Shown here piece by piece: positions 8,513 to 16,965 of a DNA stretch of 64,000 nt. This DNA is from Streptomyces clavifer (lineage in GTDB: Bacteria; Actinomycetota; Actinomycetes; Streptomycetales; Streptomycetaceae), in NCBI GenBank assembly GCA_014651175.1, contig BMWJ01000009.1, positions 1 through 64,000 of the forward strand, in the 5' to 3' direction. The notes under the pieces are model-generated. The model made no database searches and was not told where the DNA came from. It saw only the letters and a list, made by a program, of their open reading frames with translations. The position numbers and the translations under genes were made by a program. Numbering within the stretch: the first letter of the stretch is position 1; each line of letters opens with the position of its first letter.

Positions 8513-9366
8513 GTACGCAGTCCCTTGCCACCGGCCCCCGGCGGTTCCCGCTCGTCCCGACGGCCGCGCTGCTCTTCGGCGCCCTGTACTGCCTGCTGCC
8601 CGTCGCCTGGGTGCTGGTCGCGTCGACCAAGTCCGGCAGCGAGCTGTTCTCCACCTTCACCTTCCTGCCCGGCTCCGGCTTCACCGACAACGTCGCCGAC
8701 CTGACGGCCTACCGGGACGGCGTGTACTGGAAGTGGATGGCCAACTCGGCCTTCTACGCGGGTGTGGGCGCCCTGCTGTCCACCGCGGTGTCCGCGGTCT
8801 CGGGGTACGCGCTGGCCGTGTACCGCTTCCGCGGCAGGGAGACCGTCTTCAACATCCTGCTGGCCGGGGTGCTGATGCCGCCGGTGATCCTCGCCGTGCC
8901 GCAGTACCTGCTGCTGGCCAAGGCCGACATGACCGACTCGTACCTGTCGGTGCTGCTGCCGGTGATCCTCTCCCCGTACGGCGTGTACCTGGCCAGGATC
9001 TACGCCTCGGCGGCCGTGCCGGCCGATGTGATCGAGGCCGGGCGGATGGACGGCGGCGGGGAGTGGCGGATCTTCCGGACCATCGCGCTGCCGATGATGG
9101 TGCCGGGGCTGGTGACGGTGTTCCTGTTCCAGTTCGTGGCGGTCTGGAACAACTTCCTGCTCCCCTACATCATGCTCGGCGACGACGAGAAGTTCCCGGT
9201 GACCCTGGGGCTCTACACGCTGCTGCAGCAGGGATCGAACACCCCGGCGCTCTACACGCTGGTCATCACCGGCGCACTGCTGGCGATCATCCCGCTCATC
9301 GCCCTGTTCCTCGTGATCCAGCGGTTCTGGAGCCTCGACCTGCTCTCCGGCGCCGTAAAGTCCTGA
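8509..9366 (+). CDS. Sugar ABC transporter permease (MalG/GanQ type)
   Basis: A 285-residue permease with about six helices and the EAA loop EAGRMDGGG...IALP; glycine replaces the second alanine of the consensus. It forms the heterodimeric channel with the preceding permease. The start ATG overlaps the previous stop (ATGA). The gene is followed after 42 bases by the LacI regulator, probably in the same transcript, so repressor and importer levels would rise together. Confidence 0.92.
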   Translation: MSTQSLATGPRRFPLVPTAALLFGALYCLLPVAWVLVASTKSGSELFSTFTFLPGSGFTDNVADLTAYRDGVYWKWMANSAFYAGVGALLSTAVSAVSGYALAVYRFRGRETVFNILLAGVLMPPVILAVPQYLLLAKADMTDSYLSVLLPVILSPYGVYLARIYASAAVPADVIEAGRMDGGGEWRIFRTIALPMMVPGLVTVFLFQFVAVWNNFLLPYIMLGDDEKFPVTLGLYTLLQQGSNTPALYTLVITGALLAIIPLIALFLVIQRFWSLDLLSGAVKS

Positions 9367-9408
9367 CAGCTCCTCAACAGGGCTTCCCTTGATGAAAGAT
9401 CATGCACC

Positions 9409-10443
9409 ATGAGCCGCACAGAACAGAACGGCACGGGACGCCGCCGGCCGCCGACGATCCACGACGTCGCACGGGAGGCCGGGGTCTCCCGGGGCACGGT
9501 CTCCCGGGTGCTCAACGGCGGTCACAACGTCAGCCCGTCCGCGCTCGACGCGGTGCAGTCCGCCATACACAAGACCGGTTACACCGTGAACCGGCATGCC
9601 CGGTCCCTGATCACCGGCCGTTCCGACTCGGTGGCGTTCCTGCTGACCGAGCCCCAGGAGCGGTTCTTCGAGGACCCGAACTTCAACGTGCTGCTGCGCG
9701 GCTGCACCACGGCACTCGCGGCGCACGACGTCCCACTGCTGCTGATGATCGCGGGGACGGAGGCCGAACGCCGCCGGAACATGCGGTACATCGCGGGGCA
9801 CGTGGACGGTGTGCTGCTGGTCTCCAGCCACTCCGGCGACCCGGTGGCCGCCCAGCTGCACGATGCCGGCGTACCCCTGGTGGCCTGCGGAAAGCCGCCG
9901 GGTCAGGGGTCGAAGGTCAGTTATGTGGCGGCGGACGACCTGGGCGGTGCCCGGGACATGGTGCGCTACCTGTACGAGTCCGGGCGACGCCGGATCGCCA
10001 CGGTCGCCGGGCCGCTGGACACCCCCGGTGGTGTGGAGCGGCTGGCGGGCTACCGGGCGACGCTCGCCGAGTGCGGGCTCCCCTACGACGAGGCGCTGGT
10101 CGTGCCGGGCGACTACAGCCGTGCGGGCGGCGAGGCCGCGGCCTCGCTGCTGCTGGAGCGGGCGCCGGACGTCGACGCGGTGTTCGTCGCGTCCGACCTG
10201 ATGGCGCAAGGGGTGCTGACCGCACTGGAGAAGGCGGGCCGGCGGGTACCGCAGGACATCGCGGTCGGCGGCTTCGACGACTCCCCCGCGGCGCTCGCGG
10301 CACGCCCGGAGCTGACGACGGTCCGCCAGCCGTGGGACCGGATCAGCTCCGAGATGGTGCGGGTGCTGCTGGCCCAGATCGGCGGGGAGGACCCGGCCGC
10401 GGTCATCCTCCCCACCGAGCTGGTCCGCCGGGATTCGGCGTAG
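9409..10443 (+). CDS. LacI-family repressor of the galactan locus (GanR-like)
   Basis: A 344-residue regulator with an N-terminal helix-turn-helix (TIHDVAREAGVS, about residues 16-27, then the hinge near SLITGRS) and a periplasmic-binding-protein-like sugar domain to the C-terminus. LacI proteins bind symmetric operators and let go when their sugar binds. The near-ideal lac operator at 6205-6218 is the likely target, with galactose or galactobiose as probable inducer. It is the last gene of the importer transcript and is followed by a strong terminator. Confidence 0.9.
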   Translation: MSRTEQNGTGRRRPPTIHDVAREAGVSRGTVSRVLNGGHNVSPSALDAVQSAIHKTGYTVNRHARSLITGRSDSVAFLLTEPQERFFEDPNFNVLLRGCTTALAAHDVPLLLMIAGTEAERRRNMRYIAGHVDGVLLVSSHSGDPVAAQLHDAGVPLVACGKPPGQGSKVSYVAADDLGGARDMVRYLYESGRRRIATVAGPLDTPGGVERLAGYRATLAECGLPYDEALVVPGDYSRAGGEAAASLLLERAPDVDAVFVASDLMAQGVLTALEKAGRRVPQDIAVGGFDDSPAALAARPELTTVRQPWDRISSEMVRVLLAQIGGEDPAAVILPTELVRRDSA

Positions 10444-10557
10444 CACCGGTGGGGCTCGGCGGTACCTGCGGGAGTCGGCGTGACGGCCGCAGGGCGGGGC
10501 GGCTCCCGCGGCGCCGCACGGGACCTCCCGTGGCCGCCGCACGGGCCTGTCCGCTCA

Positions 10558-10593
10558 CCGCCCCCTGACGAGTCGTGGCTCGTCAGGGGGCGG
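10558..10593 (+). terminator. Terminator of the galactan importer operon
   Basis: A perfect 15-bp stem (10558-10572 with 10579-10593) with a 6-nt loop stands about 115 bases after the LacI gene. It can serve both strands and also faces the convergent alkene reductase gene. Confidence 0.8.
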
Positions 10594-10599
10594 ACGCGC

Positions 10600-10668
10600 G
10601 CGGTGCCGAGGCATCACGGGCCCGCCCCGCCGAGGGTGGGGCGGTGCTGAGGCATCACGGGCCCGCCC
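10600..10668. repeat. Short direct repeat, two copies
   Basis: About 28 bases containing GAGGCATCACGGGCCCGCCC occur at 10600-10627 and again at 10641-10668, differing at one position, 41 bases apart. It looks like a local duplication in non-coding DNA. Confidence 0.6.
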
Positions 10669-10761
10669 CCGCCCCGCCCGGCGCCGGGTCGTGGTCAGCG
10701 CTCGCGGAACCGCCCGGTGCCGGGGCCCGTACGCGGTTTCGCCACCCGCCCCGCCCGGTGG

Positions 10762-11829
10762 CTAGGCCGGCAGGGCCGGGTAGTCGGTGTAGCCCTTCGC
10801 GTCGCCGCCGAAGAAGGTCGACGGGTCCGGGGTGTTGAACGGGCCGCCGGCCTTCAGGCGGGCCGGCAGGTCCGGATTGGCGAGGAACAGCGCGCCGTAG
10901 GAGATCACGTCAGCGATCCCGTCGTCGATCACCGTGTGGTGCTCCGGTCCGGTCGGCCCGTCGGAGAACACGTTCAGGACCACGGGTCCGGAGAACTGCT
11001 TGCGCAGCGCGAGGGTCAGCTCGCGGATGTCGGTCTGCTCGAGGATGTGCAGGTAGGCGAGACCGAGGGGTTCGAGCTCCGCGACGAGCGCGGTGTAGAC
11101 GGCGTCGGGTGCGGGCTCCTCGATGCCGTTGTACGGGTTGCCGGGCGAGATCCGCAGTCCGGTGCGCTCCGCGCCGATCTCGGCGACGACCGCCTTGGCC
11201 ACCTCGACGGCGAACCGGATGCGGGCCTGCTCGGAACCGCCCCACTCGTCGGTGCGCAGGTTGGTGTTCGGCGCGAGGAACTGGTGGATCAGGTAGCCGT
11301 TGGCCCCGTGCAGCTCGACCCCATCGAAGCCCGCGTCGACGGCGTTGCGGGCGGCCGTGGCGAAGTCCTGGACGGTGGCGCGGATCTCGGCATCGGTCAG
11401 CTCGCGCGGCTCCACGAAGTCCTTCGGGCCCACGTGGGTGTAGACCTGTCCGGGCGCCGCGACCGGCGAGGGGGCGACCGGGGTCAGCCCGTCCGGCAGC
11501 AGGACAGGGTGGCCGATCCGGCCCGCGTGCATGATCTGGGCGAAGATGCGGCCGCCGGCCTCGTGGACGGAGTCGGTGACCCGGCGCCAGGAGGCGACCT
11601 GCTCGGCGCTGTGCAGACCGGGGGTCGCGGGATAGCCCTGACCCACCACCGAGGGCTGGATGCCCTCGGTGATGATCAGTCCGGCCGAGGCGCGCTGGGT
11701 GTAGTACTCGACGACGAGATCGGTCGCCGTACCGCCGTCACCTGCGCGGCTGCGGGTCATCGGGGCCAGCGCTATGCGGTTGGCGAGCTGCGTACCCGCG
11801 AGGTCGATGGGGTCGAACACGGTGGTCAT
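10762..11829 (-). CDS. Alkene reductase, Old Yellow Enzyme family (NemA-like)
   Basis: A 355-residue FMN flavoenzyme that reduces activated C=C bonds with NAD(P)H. The barrel begins FDPIDLAG...LAPMTRSRAG, and the substrate-carbonyl pair is H174 and N177 in ELHGANGYL, with Y179 in the proton-donor region. AGGAGC lies just upstream of the ATG at 11829. The gene is divergent from a MarR regulator, and two copies of an inverted motif lie between them, so it is probably derepressed by an electrophile or similar signal sensed by the MarR protein. Confidence 0.93.
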   Translation of the reverse strand: MTTVFDPIDLAGTQLANRIALAPMTRSRAGDGGTATDLVVEYYTQRASAGLIITEGIQPSVVGQGYPATPGLHSAEQVASWRRVTDSVHEAGGRIFAQIMHAGRIGHPVLLPDGLTPVAPSPVAAPGQVYTHVGPKDFVEPRELTDAEIRATVQDFATAARNAVDAGFDGVELHGANGYLIHQFLAPNTNLRTDEWGGSEQARIRFAVEVAKAVVAEIGAERTGLRISPGNPYNGIEEPAPDAVYTALVAELEPLGLAYLHILEQTDIRELTLALRKQFSGPVVLNVFSDGPTGPEHHTVIDDGIADVISYGALFLANPDLPARLKAGGPFNTPDPSTFFGGDAKGYTDYPALPA

Positions 11830-11843
11830 GGGAGCTCCTGAAA

Positions 11844-11910
11844 TTTACATGGTCGGCCAACTAAATCACCGGGCGCCACTGTAGCTCATTAATTGGCCGA
11901 CCAAGGTAAA
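11844..11910. promoter_or_regulatory. Paired MarR operators between alkene reductase and marR
   Basis: TGGTCGGCCAA (11850-11860) and its exact reverse complement TTGGCCGACCA (11893-11903) form an inverted pair. Each is flanked by TTTAC on its outer side, so about 20 bases are repeated in opposite orientation. Each copy is itself nearly palindromic (TTGG-4-CCAA), as expected for a dimeric MarR site. The spacing lets one regulator control both divergent genes. Confidence 0.75.
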
Positions 11911-12036
11911 GTTCACGGGGACGTCATGAACCAGCCGGCAGCTCGGCCCCGACGGCGTCACGGACCAGCCGGCGACACGGACCCGACGACGGGAACCGGG
12001 CGACGCCACCGCGCTGAGGAGCCCTGAGGAGCCCCG

Positions 12037-12543
12037 ATGAAGGCTGACAGCACGGCCCCCGCAGATCCCGCCTGCGCCGAGGCGCTGCCCAGTGCCGCCC
12101 GCGGCGGCCCGGTCAGCCACGCCGTTTCGCGGATCGCCAGGCTGCACCGGATCGCGGCGGGCAGGCTGCTCAAGGGGCTCGGCCTCTACCCCGGTCAGGA
12201 GCTCCTGATGATGCACCTGTGGGACGGCGGCGCGGTCCGGCAGTCGGAGCTCATCAAGGCCGTGGACCTCGACCCTTCCACCGTGACCAAGATGCTGCAA
12301 CGCCTCGACCAGGCCGGACACGTGAGCCGCCGCCCCGACCCGGACGACCGGCGGGCCGTGCTGGTCGAGGCCACCGAGGACAGCTGCGGGCTCCACGCCT
12401 CGGTGCGCAGCGCCTGGTCCAGCCTGGAGGAGCACACCCTCGCGGGGCTCGACCCGGCAGAGCGTGCGGAGCTGGCCCGCCTGCTGGCCAAGGTCGAGGC
12501 GAATCTCTGCCAGGAGACCGACGGGTGCCCCGGCGCCGGGTGA
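12037..12543 (+). CDS. MarR-family transcriptional regulator
   Basis: A 168-residue winged-helix protein. The core opens SRIARLHRIAAGRLL and the recognition part is DLDPSTVTKMLQRL, followed by the wing RPDPDDRRAVLV, all standard MarR features. It is divergent from the Old Yellow Enzyme gene; the two inverted operator copies between them suggest it represses both. There is no conserved cysteine cluster in the DNA-binding core; cysteines are near residue 18, mid-protein and close to the C-terminus, so thiol sensing is possible but not shown. Confidence 0.9.
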   Translation: MKADSTAPADPACAEALPSAARGGPVSHAVSRIARLHRIAAGRLLKGLGLYPGQELLMMHLWDGGAVRQSELIKAVDLDPSTVTKMLQRLDQAGHVSRRPDPDDRRAVLVEATEDSCGLHASVRSAWSSLEEHTLAGLDPAERAELARLLAKVEANLCQETDGCPGAG

Positions 12544-12577
12544 CCGCTCGCACCGGGACCACCCGCACCGGAGCGGT

Positions 12578-13639
12578 TCAGCGGGAGAGCACGTCCAGCG
12601 CGCGGTCCACGTCGGCCTCCGTGTTGTACAGATGGAAGGACACCCGCAGATTGCCGGCGCGGTCCGAGACCCTGACCCCCGCCCGCACCAGCTCGGCTTC
12701 GCGGCTGCCGAGCCCGGGGACGGCAACGACCGCCGACTCCCCCGGGACCGCCTCGTGCCCGATGCCGGCCAGCCCGGCGCGGAAGCGGGCGGCCAGCCCG
12801 GTGGCGTGGGCGTGCAGCGCCTCGACGCCGATCTCCGCCAGCAGTTCCAGGGAGCGCTCCGCCCCGTGGTACGCGAGGAAGGCGGCAGGCTCGTCGAATC
12901 GCCGGGCGGTGACGGCCAACTGCCCGACCGGCCCGTAGGTGCTCCCCCAGCGGTCCTCCGCGGACACCCAGCCCGCGTACAGCACGGGCAGCGTCTCCTG
13001 CGCCTCTTCGGTCACGGTCAGGAACGACGCACCCCGGGGGCACAGGAGGAATTTGAAGCCCCCGGTGACCGTGTAGTCGTAGGCCCCGGCGTCCAGCGGC
13101 AGCCAGCCGGCCGACTGGCTGGCGTCGAGCAGGGTGCGGGCTCCGTGCGCGTCGGCGGCCGCCCGGACCGCGTCCAGGTCGGCGATCCTGCCGTCGGCGG
13201 ACTGGACGGCCGAGAAGGCGATGAGCGCGGTCTCCGGCCGCACGGACGCGGCCAGCTCCTCCAGCGGGACGTACCGCATCTTCAGGTCGCCGCGGACCGC
13301 GAACGGGCTGACGACGGAACTGAACTCGCCTTCAGGAGCGAGCACTTCGGCGCCCGGCTCCAGCGAGGCCGCGACCAGTCCCACGTGGGCGGCGACGGAA
13401 CCGCCGGTGGCGACCCGGTCGGGCCCCACGCCGGCAAGCCGTGCGAAGCCGGCCCGGGCACCGTCCACCGCCTCGAAACTGCCCGCCCCGGCCCGGCGGC
13501 CCGTGGCGTTGTCGTCGGCCAGTTCCTTGACGGCCTCGACGGTCCGGCGGGGCAGCAGACCGCAGCTGGACGTGTTGAGGTACGTGGTCTCCGGTGCGAA
13601 CTCGGCGGCTGTGACCAGGTGGATCGTTGACGTCTCCAT
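12578..13639 (-). CDS. Class V aminotransferase / cysteine-desulfurase-like PLP enzyme
   Basis: A 353-residue fold-type I PLP enzyme. The Schiff-base lysine is K196 in TGGFKFLLCPRG and the pyridine-N aspartate is D172 in LDASQSAGW. The family includes desulfurases, kynureninase-like and isopenicillin-epimerase-like enzymes. It lacks the catalytic H-H-C-A/G-R desulfurase loop seen in the SufS of this window, so a desulfurase role is unlikely. The ATG at 13639 is used; a GTG at 13678 is possible. The substrate is unknown. Confidence 0.85.
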   Translation of the reverse strand: METSTIHLVTAAEFAPETTYLNTSSCGLLPRRTVEAVKELADDNATGRRAGAGSFEAVDGARAGFARLAGVGPDRVATGGSVAAHVGLVAASLEPGAEVLAPEGEFSSVVSPFAVRGDLKMRYVPLEELAASVRPETALIAFSAVQSADGRIADLDAVRAAADAHGARTLLDASQSAGWLPLDAGAYDYTVTGGFKFLLCPRGASFLTVTEEAQETLPVLYAGWVSAEDRWGSTYGPVGQLAVTARRFDEPAAFLAYHGAERSLELLAEIGVEALHAHATGLAARFRAGLAGIGHEAVPGESAVVAVPGLGSREAELVRAGVRVSDRAGNLRVSFHLYNTEADVDRALDVLSR

Positions 13640-13710
13640 GCGTCCAGCCTGGCCGCCCCTCAACCCTCCGTCAATCACGAAGAGTTAAGGGGTACACCCA
13701 AGGAGTACTT

Positions 13711-13785
13711 ATGCGTGGGGACGTTCGCGGCGTGACGCAGTCAGTCGTCAGTCGGTGGATCGCCCACCGCCCTTGTGGCTCCTGA
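13711..13785 (+). CDS. Possible 24-residue ORF
   Basis: ATG at 13711 follows AAGGAG with a 5-base gap, an excellent ribosome site, and opens a 24-codon frame. It lies divergent to the aminotransferase where a regulator gene would often sit. It may be a leader peptide, a remnant of a lost regulator, or chance. No family is recognisable. Confidence 0.25.
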   Translation: MRGDVRGVTQSVVSRWIAHRPCGS

Positions 13786-13811
13786 GCTGAGCGGTACCGC
13801 GGGTAGCGAGA

Positions 13812-13851
13812 AGGGCCGGGGCCCGCTCATGAGACGGCAGGCCCCGGCCCT
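13812..13851. terminator. Terminator after the DsbA-like gene
   Basis: A 12-bp perfect stem (13812-13823 with 13840-13851) with a 16-nt loop stands about 45 bases beyond the stop of the DsbA-like gene on the minus strand. Confidence 0.65.
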
Positions 13852-13897
13852 CGGGTCATCCCCTCGCGCCGGCCCCCTCAGGCCGACCGCGCCCGGG

Positions 13898-14626
13898 TCA
13901 CACCCCGGACGTGCCCTGCGGTACCTCGCAGGCGCCGTCCGCGTCGCAGGCCGCCGCGTCGCCGCCGAGCGTGGTGAGCGTACTGACCGGACGGTCCTTC
14001 CACGCCCGCTCCAGGGCCTGGACGAAGACCTCCGACGGCTGGCCGCCGGAGATCCCGTAGCGGCGGTCGAACACGAAGAACGGCACCGCGTTGGCGCCGA
14101 GCTCCGCCGCCTCGCGCTCGTCGGCCCGCACCTCTTCGGCGTACGCCGCGGGGTCCGCCAGCACCGCACGTACCTCGTCGGCGTCCAGCCCCGCCTCCAC
14201 CGCGAGATCGGCCAGCACCGCGTCGTCGAAGACCGAGCGCTCCTCGGCGAAGTTCGCCCGGTAGGCCAGGCTCAACAGCTCGTCCTGGAGGCCGCGCGCC
14301 TTGGCCAGGTGCAACACCCGGTGGATGTCGAACGTGCTGCCGTGGTCACGCCCCTCGGCGCGGTAGCCGAGCCCTTCGGCCTGCGCGTTCGCCGCGACGT
14401 TGGCCTCCATGCCGCGGGCCTCCTCGGGGGTGCGTCCGTACTTCAGCGCCAGCATGTCGATCACCTTCTCGGTGTCGCCCTTGGCGCGCCCGGGGTCGAG
14501 CTCGAAGGAACGGTGCACCACCTCGACCTCGTCGCGGTGGGCGAATTCGGCCAGGCCCTTCTCGAAGCGCGCCTTCCCGATGTAGCACCAGGGACAGGCG
14601 ATGTCGCTCCAGATCTCGACGCGCAT
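13898..14626 (-). CDS. DsbA-family thiol oxidoreductase (FrnE-like)
   Basis: A 242-residue cytoplasmic protein of the FrnE branch. The CPWC active site is at C11-C14 directly after the first strand, and the cis-proline segment NAVPFFVFD comes late in the sequence. The helical insert between them matches the family. There is no signal peptide. Two more cysteines near the C-terminus (ACDADGACEVP) resemble the extra C-terminal pair seen in FrnE proteins. The ATG at 14626 starts right at the first beta strand; longer in-frame starts are not coding in character. Confidence 0.9.
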   Translation of the reverse strand: MRVEIWSDIACPWCYIGKARFEKGLAEFAHRDEVEVVHRSFELDPGRAKGDTEKVIDMLALKYGRTPEEARGMEANVAANAQAEGLGYRAEGRDHGSTFDIHRVLHLAKARGLQDELLSLAYRANFAEERSVFDDAVLADLAVEAGLDADEVRAVLADPAAYAEEVRADEREAAELGANAVPFFVFDRRYGISGGQPSEVFVQALERAWKDRPVSTLTTLGGDAAACDADGACEVPQGTSGV

Positions 14627-14830
14627 GACTCTTCTTTTCTCCAGCTCTGCCGTAGGGATGCGAAGCCGCCTCCGCCGCCCGTCCAACGTTCAACCGAGGC
14701 GGCTGATTCCCGCTGCCTCCACAGGCCGGCACCTGGCCTGTTCGCTCCCTGATCTGCGCGCATGAAACCTGAGACGCCCCGGACCGCACCCGGCACGCCC
14801 GAGGTCGGACGCGGCGGGGATCGGCGCGGG

Positions 14831-14879
14831 TTGACGACTGCAGCTAATGACATTAGCTTTGCGGCTAACACCATTAACC
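14831..14879 (+). promoter_or_regulatory. Promoter with TetR operators for the hydrolase-tetR operon
   Basis: TTGACG (14831-14836), 17 bases, then TAGCTT (14854-14859). Between and over the -10 lies a perfect 17-bp palindrome AGCTAATGACATTAGCT (14842-14858). A second, imperfect copy (GCTAA-5-TTAAC, 14864-14878) follows. The regulator encoded as second gene of the operon is the likely ligand, giving autorepression. Confidence 0.7.
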
Positions 14880-14892
14880 GCGAGGAGTGGAC

Positions 14893-15729
14893 ATGACCGA
14901 GTTCCTGGAGACCCCCGGCGGCCGGCTCGCGTACGACGTGACCGGCGAGGGTGCGCTGATCGTTCTCGCCCACGGCATGGGAGACAACCGGGCGGCCTAC
15001 CGCGACCTGGCCGCCCTGCTGGTGGCAGCCGGATTCAGGGTCGCCGCGATGGACCAGCGCGGGCACGGTGAGTCCAGCACCGGCTGGGACTCCTACACCC
15101 GCACCGACGCGGCAGCCGACCTGCTCGCTCTGATCCGGCACCTGGGCGGCCCCGCCGTCGTCGTGGGCCACTCGTTCGCGGGCGGCGCCGCCACCATCGC
15201 GGCAGCCGAGGAACCGGATCTGGTCGGCGCCGTCGTCGAGATCAGCCCGTTCACCCGCGCACAGAAGGTCGACGCGGGCGCCCTGCTGTCCAACGCCCGC
15301 TACCGCAAGGGCCTGTCACTGCTCATGGGCGCGGGCCTGATGCGGAGCGTCGGGCTGTGGAAGCGCTACCTGGACCACGCCTACCCCGGCACCAGGCCGG
15401 AGGGATACGCGGCGCACATCGCCGCGCTGGACGCCGACCTGCGCAGGCCGGGCCGGATGGCGGTCGTCAGCAGGATGGGCATGTCCCCGCCCACGGATGC
15501 GGGCGCCCGACTGGCCGGCGTCCGCTGCCCCGTACTGGTCGTCGAGGGCACCCTGGACCCCGACTGGGCGGACCCGCAGGCCGAGGGGGAGGGCATCGTC
15601 GCGAGCCTGCCCGCAGGACTCGGGCGGCTGGTGATGATCGAGGGAGTGGGCCACTACCCGCACGTGCAGGCCCCCACCGAGGTCGCCGCCGCCCTGCTGG
15701 CCTTCCTGAAGGACGCCCCCCGTGCCTAG
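14893..15729 (+). CDS. Alpha/beta hydrolase
   Basis: A 278-residue hydrolase with oxyanion-region HGMGDN, nucleophile S94 in GHSFAGG, an acid in the VVEGTLDPDW segment and the catalytic histidine in GVGHYPH near residue 256. It has no signal peptide. The ATG at 14893 is preceded by GAGGAG at a 5-base gap; a GTG two codons upstream is the alternative. It overlaps the TetR gene by 8 bases, so the regulator is presumably tuned to its substrate, which is not known. Confidence 0.9.
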   Translation: MTEFLETPGGRLAYDVTGEGALIVLAHGMGDNRAAYRDLAALLVAAGFRVAAMDQRGHGESSTGWDSYTRTDAAADLLALIRHLGGPAVVVGHSFAGGAATIAAAEEPDLVGAVVEISPFTRAQKVDAGALLSNARYRKGLSLLMGAGLMRSVGLWKRYLDHAYPGTRPEGYAAHIAALDADLRRPGRMAVVSRMGMSPPTDAGARLAGVRCPVLVVEGTLDPDWADPQAEGEGIVASLPAGLGRLVMIEGVGHYPHVQAPTEVAAALLAFLKDAPRA

Positions 15730-16282
15730 GGCCGCACTGTCCGCGGACGCGGTCGTCGCCCTCGCGCTGGAGACCGTCGACCAGGCCGGCCCCGCCGCCC
15801 TGACCCTGTCGGCGGTGGCGGGCAGGGCGGGCGTCGCCACCCCGTCCCTCTACAAGCACGTGCGCAACCTCGCCGAACTCCGCGACCTCGTCTCGGCGCG
15901 GATCATGAACGACATGGCCGACGAGGCCGGCAGGGCGGTGCTCGGCCGCTCGGCCGACGAGGCGATCCGCGCGTTCATGAAGGCCTGGCGGGACTACACG
16001 CTCCGCAACCCGCACCGCTACGCGGCACTCCTCCAGACCCCCGAGCCGCGCACGGCCGAGGCCGGGGCACGCCTTCTCGACATCATCCGCGCCGCACTCC
16101 GCTCGTACGGCATGACGGACTCGGCGGCGATCCACATGGCCCGCTGCCTCCGCGCGGCCGTCCACGGCTTCGCGGTGCTCGAGACCGACGGCGCGTTCGG
16201 CCTCCCGGAGAGTCTGGACGAGAGCCATGACCTGCTCGTCCGCATGGTGATCGCCGGGGCCGGGGCGCCCCGGCCGACCTAG
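15722..16282 (+). CDS. TetR-family regulator
   Basis: A 186-residue regulator with an N-terminal helix-turn-helix (LTLSAVAGRAGV...SLYKHVRN, about residues 24-48) and a C-terminal domain of the WHG type (M-A-R-C-L-R-A-A-V-H-G-F). It starts with GTG inside the end of the hydrolase gene. The operator pair ahead of the hydrolase is its likely target. Bases 16283-16396 after it hold no further gene. Confidence 0.88.
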   Translation: MPRAALSADAVVALALETVDQAGPAALTLSAVAGRAGVATPSLYKHVRNLAELRDLVSARIMNDMADEAGRAVLGRSADEAIRAFMKAWRDYTLRNPHRYAALLQTPEPRTAEAGARLLDIIRAALRSYGMTDSAAIHMARCLRAAVHGFAVLETDGAFGLPESLDESHDLLVRMVIAGAGAPRPT

Positions 16283-16396
16283 GGTCCTCCGGGCGGCACG
16301 CCGGATCGGGGCGGGGTCCGGTGCCGTGCGTCGCGCGCGGGTGAGGGAGTCATGACGACCGACGGCAACGCCGCGAAGCGACCTGCGGCCCGTCGG

Positions 16397-16834
16397 TCAC
16401 CCCACCGGTCCCGCGTCGATCTCCGCCCAGACCGTCTTCCCCGAGGGCGGGAACGGCCGCACCCCCCACTCCGCGGCGAGTGCCTCGACGACGACCAGCC
16501 CGTACCCGTCCCGGGACCGTACGGGAAGGCGTTCCCCTCGCGGGTCCGTGACCTCGATGCGCAGCCCCCCGGCGGGCAGGACAGCGAGCCCGAGCCGGAA
16601 GCCCCTCCCCTCCAGCCGTCCGTGCAGCACCGCGTTGGCCGCCAGTTCGGCGACGACGAGTGCGGCGTCTTCGGTACGTCCGCCGTGCCGTGGTCTGCCC
16701 CACGCGACGAGTTGCTCGACGGCGAGCAGTCGGGCCAGCCGGGCACCTCGCCTCGTGGCGCTCAGCAGTTGCGTGAACTGCGGGGCCGGTGCCGTCGTCT
16801 CGTGCCTACCCGGGTGTACGGATTCACTCTTCAC
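16397..16834 (-). CDS. ATP-binding protein, RsbW-like serine kinase fold
   Basis: A 145-residue HATPase_c_2 protein. It shows the N-box VVAELAANAVLHG (asparagine for Mg-ATP), the G1 box EVTDPRG and the G2 box DGYGLVVVEALA. Streptomyces carries many such small ATPases, a number of them beside a helix-turn-helix/DUF397 pair as here. Whether it phosphorylates an anti-anti-sigma factor is not known. The start is a GTG at 16834. It is divergent from the regulator gene. Confidence 0.85.
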   Translation of the reverse strand: MKSESVHPGRHETTAPAPQFTQLLSATRRGARLARLLAVEQLVAWGRPRHGGRTEDAALVVAELAANAVLHGRLEGRGFRLGLAVLPAGGLRIEVTDPRGERLPVRSRDGYGLVVVEALAAEWGVRPFPPSGKTVWAEIDAGPVG

Positions 16835-16841
16835 GCCACCC

Positions 16842-16865
16842 AGCGTGACCGTGTGACCGTACGCT
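16842..16865. promoter_or_regulatory. Possible operator between the ATPase and HTH genes
   Basis: AGCGT (16842-16846) and ACGCT (16861-16865) flank two tandem TGACCGT copies. It lies 8 bases upstream of the ATPase start codon. It could bind the neighbouring HTH regulator; the symmetry is short, so the call is weak. Confidence 0.25.
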
Positions 16866-16965
16866 GACCAGGAGTGACGGCGGTACGCGGTGTGCGTGTA
16901 CCGGTGCGCGCGACGACCAGTACCGGTCGTCCGCCGCGTGGCGCGTGGGACGGAACGGGACAGCG

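Larger units (their letters stand above)
10444..10761. other. Gene-free region between ganR-like gene and alkene reductase
   Basis: About 320 bases separate two convergent genes. They hold the terminator at 10558-10593 and an imperfect direct repeat (10600-10668). No frame has coding character. Confidence 0.6.

Noticed and set aside
10600-10668. CRISPR-like spacing of the direct repeat
   Set aside because: Only two imperfect copies with a 13-base gap and no cas genes.
12578-13639. Second cysteine desulfurase for Fe-S assembly
   Set aside because: The persulfide-cysteine loop found in SufS (C380) has no counterpart, so only the general class V aminotransferase call is kept.
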